DNA of 64,000 nt from Dipetalonema caudispina (lineage: Eukaryota > Nematoda > Chromadorea > Rhabditida > Onchocercidae), in the NCBI GenBank assembly GCA_013365325.1, contig JABVXV010000124.1, forward strand, positions 99,057 through 163,056. The letters are read 5' to 3'. Below are positions 63,741 to 64,000 of this stretch, piece after piece. Position 1 is the stretch's first letter, and each line of letters opens with the position of its first letter. The notes under the pieces were generated by a model, which saw only the letters and a program-made list of their open reading frames with translations, was not told the origin of the DNA and did not search any database. Both the position numbers and the translations under genes were made by a program.

Positions 63741-63881
63741 TTGATCATTAATTAATCTTTAAATGATCTGCTCATCTCCAATTTGCTAGAAAATGGGATT
63801 TATCAATTTTGTATAGGAATTGTTGGTTTAAAATCAATAGTTTTGTAGAAATTCATATCATAATTAGTAGTGATATTAGTA

Positions 63882-63904
63882 TTTATTATTATTATTATTA
63901 TTAC

Positions 63905-64000
<96 letters not shown>
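63882..64000. repeat. (TTA)n microsatellite, runs off the window end
   Basis: About 119 bp of ATT/TTA triplets, with a single ACT interruption near 63901; it continues past the window. Assembly collapse or a contig end is likely here. Confidence 0.97.

Overview
This 64 kb window is AT-rich eukaryotic DNA from a nematode, most likely a parasitic clade III (spirurid/filarial-type) species. The grounds are small exons split by AT-rich introns, gene starts preceded within a few bases to a few tens of bases by a TTTCAG-like acceptor (as expected for spliced-leader trans-splicing), a one-pair-of-CCCH muscleblind gene, and a divergent PP1 phosphatase of the kind expanded in nematodes. Species assignment is inference. 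All gene models were built by hand from splice signals, frame continuity and remembered family motifs; no search was run.

Layout. 0.3-1.5 kb (-): a small uncharacterised four-exon gene. 2.0-3.9 kb (+): PIGC, a subunit of the GPI-GlcNAc transferase. 3.9-23.5 kb: nearly 20 kb with no convincing coding exon, full of microsatellites, homopolymer runs and hairpins; it probably holds the 5' intron(s) and regulatory DNA of the next gene. 23.5-31.1 kb (+): muscleblind (mbl-1 type), with two CCCH zinc fingers, polyalanine tracts and two in-phase candidate last exons. 31-36 kb: no clear gene. 36.0-38.1 kb (-): a multi-pass protein resembling TMEM126, also with two in-phase last exons. 39.5-42.3 kb (+): an unrecognised 407-residue membrane protein with a CxxCxxCxxC motif. 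45.3-46.2 kb (-): a 127-residue secreted protein. 47.9-48.1 kb (+): an orphan terminal exon. 48.6-53.1 kb (+): two tandem genes of the DUF2358/C6orf136 family, possibly one operon. 53.9-57.5 kb (-): a TRMT10C/MRPP1-like mitochondrial RNase P subunit, convergent with the tandem pair. 59.6-62.0 kb (+): a divergent PP1-type Ser/Thr phosphatase. 63.5-63.7 kb (-): a possible tiny gene. The window ends inside a (TTA)n microsatellite.

Working together: several products are probably mitochondrial (DUF2358 pair, TRMT10C-like, TMEM126-like), but the genes do not form one pathway. No rRNA, tRNA, transposon ORF or CRISPR array was recognised. The most notable features are alternative 3' exons in two genes, an unusually high share of AAG/GAG 3' splice sites, a muscleblind locus with a giant non-coding 5' flank and tandem palindromes beside its alternative exons, and a membrane protein I cannot place.
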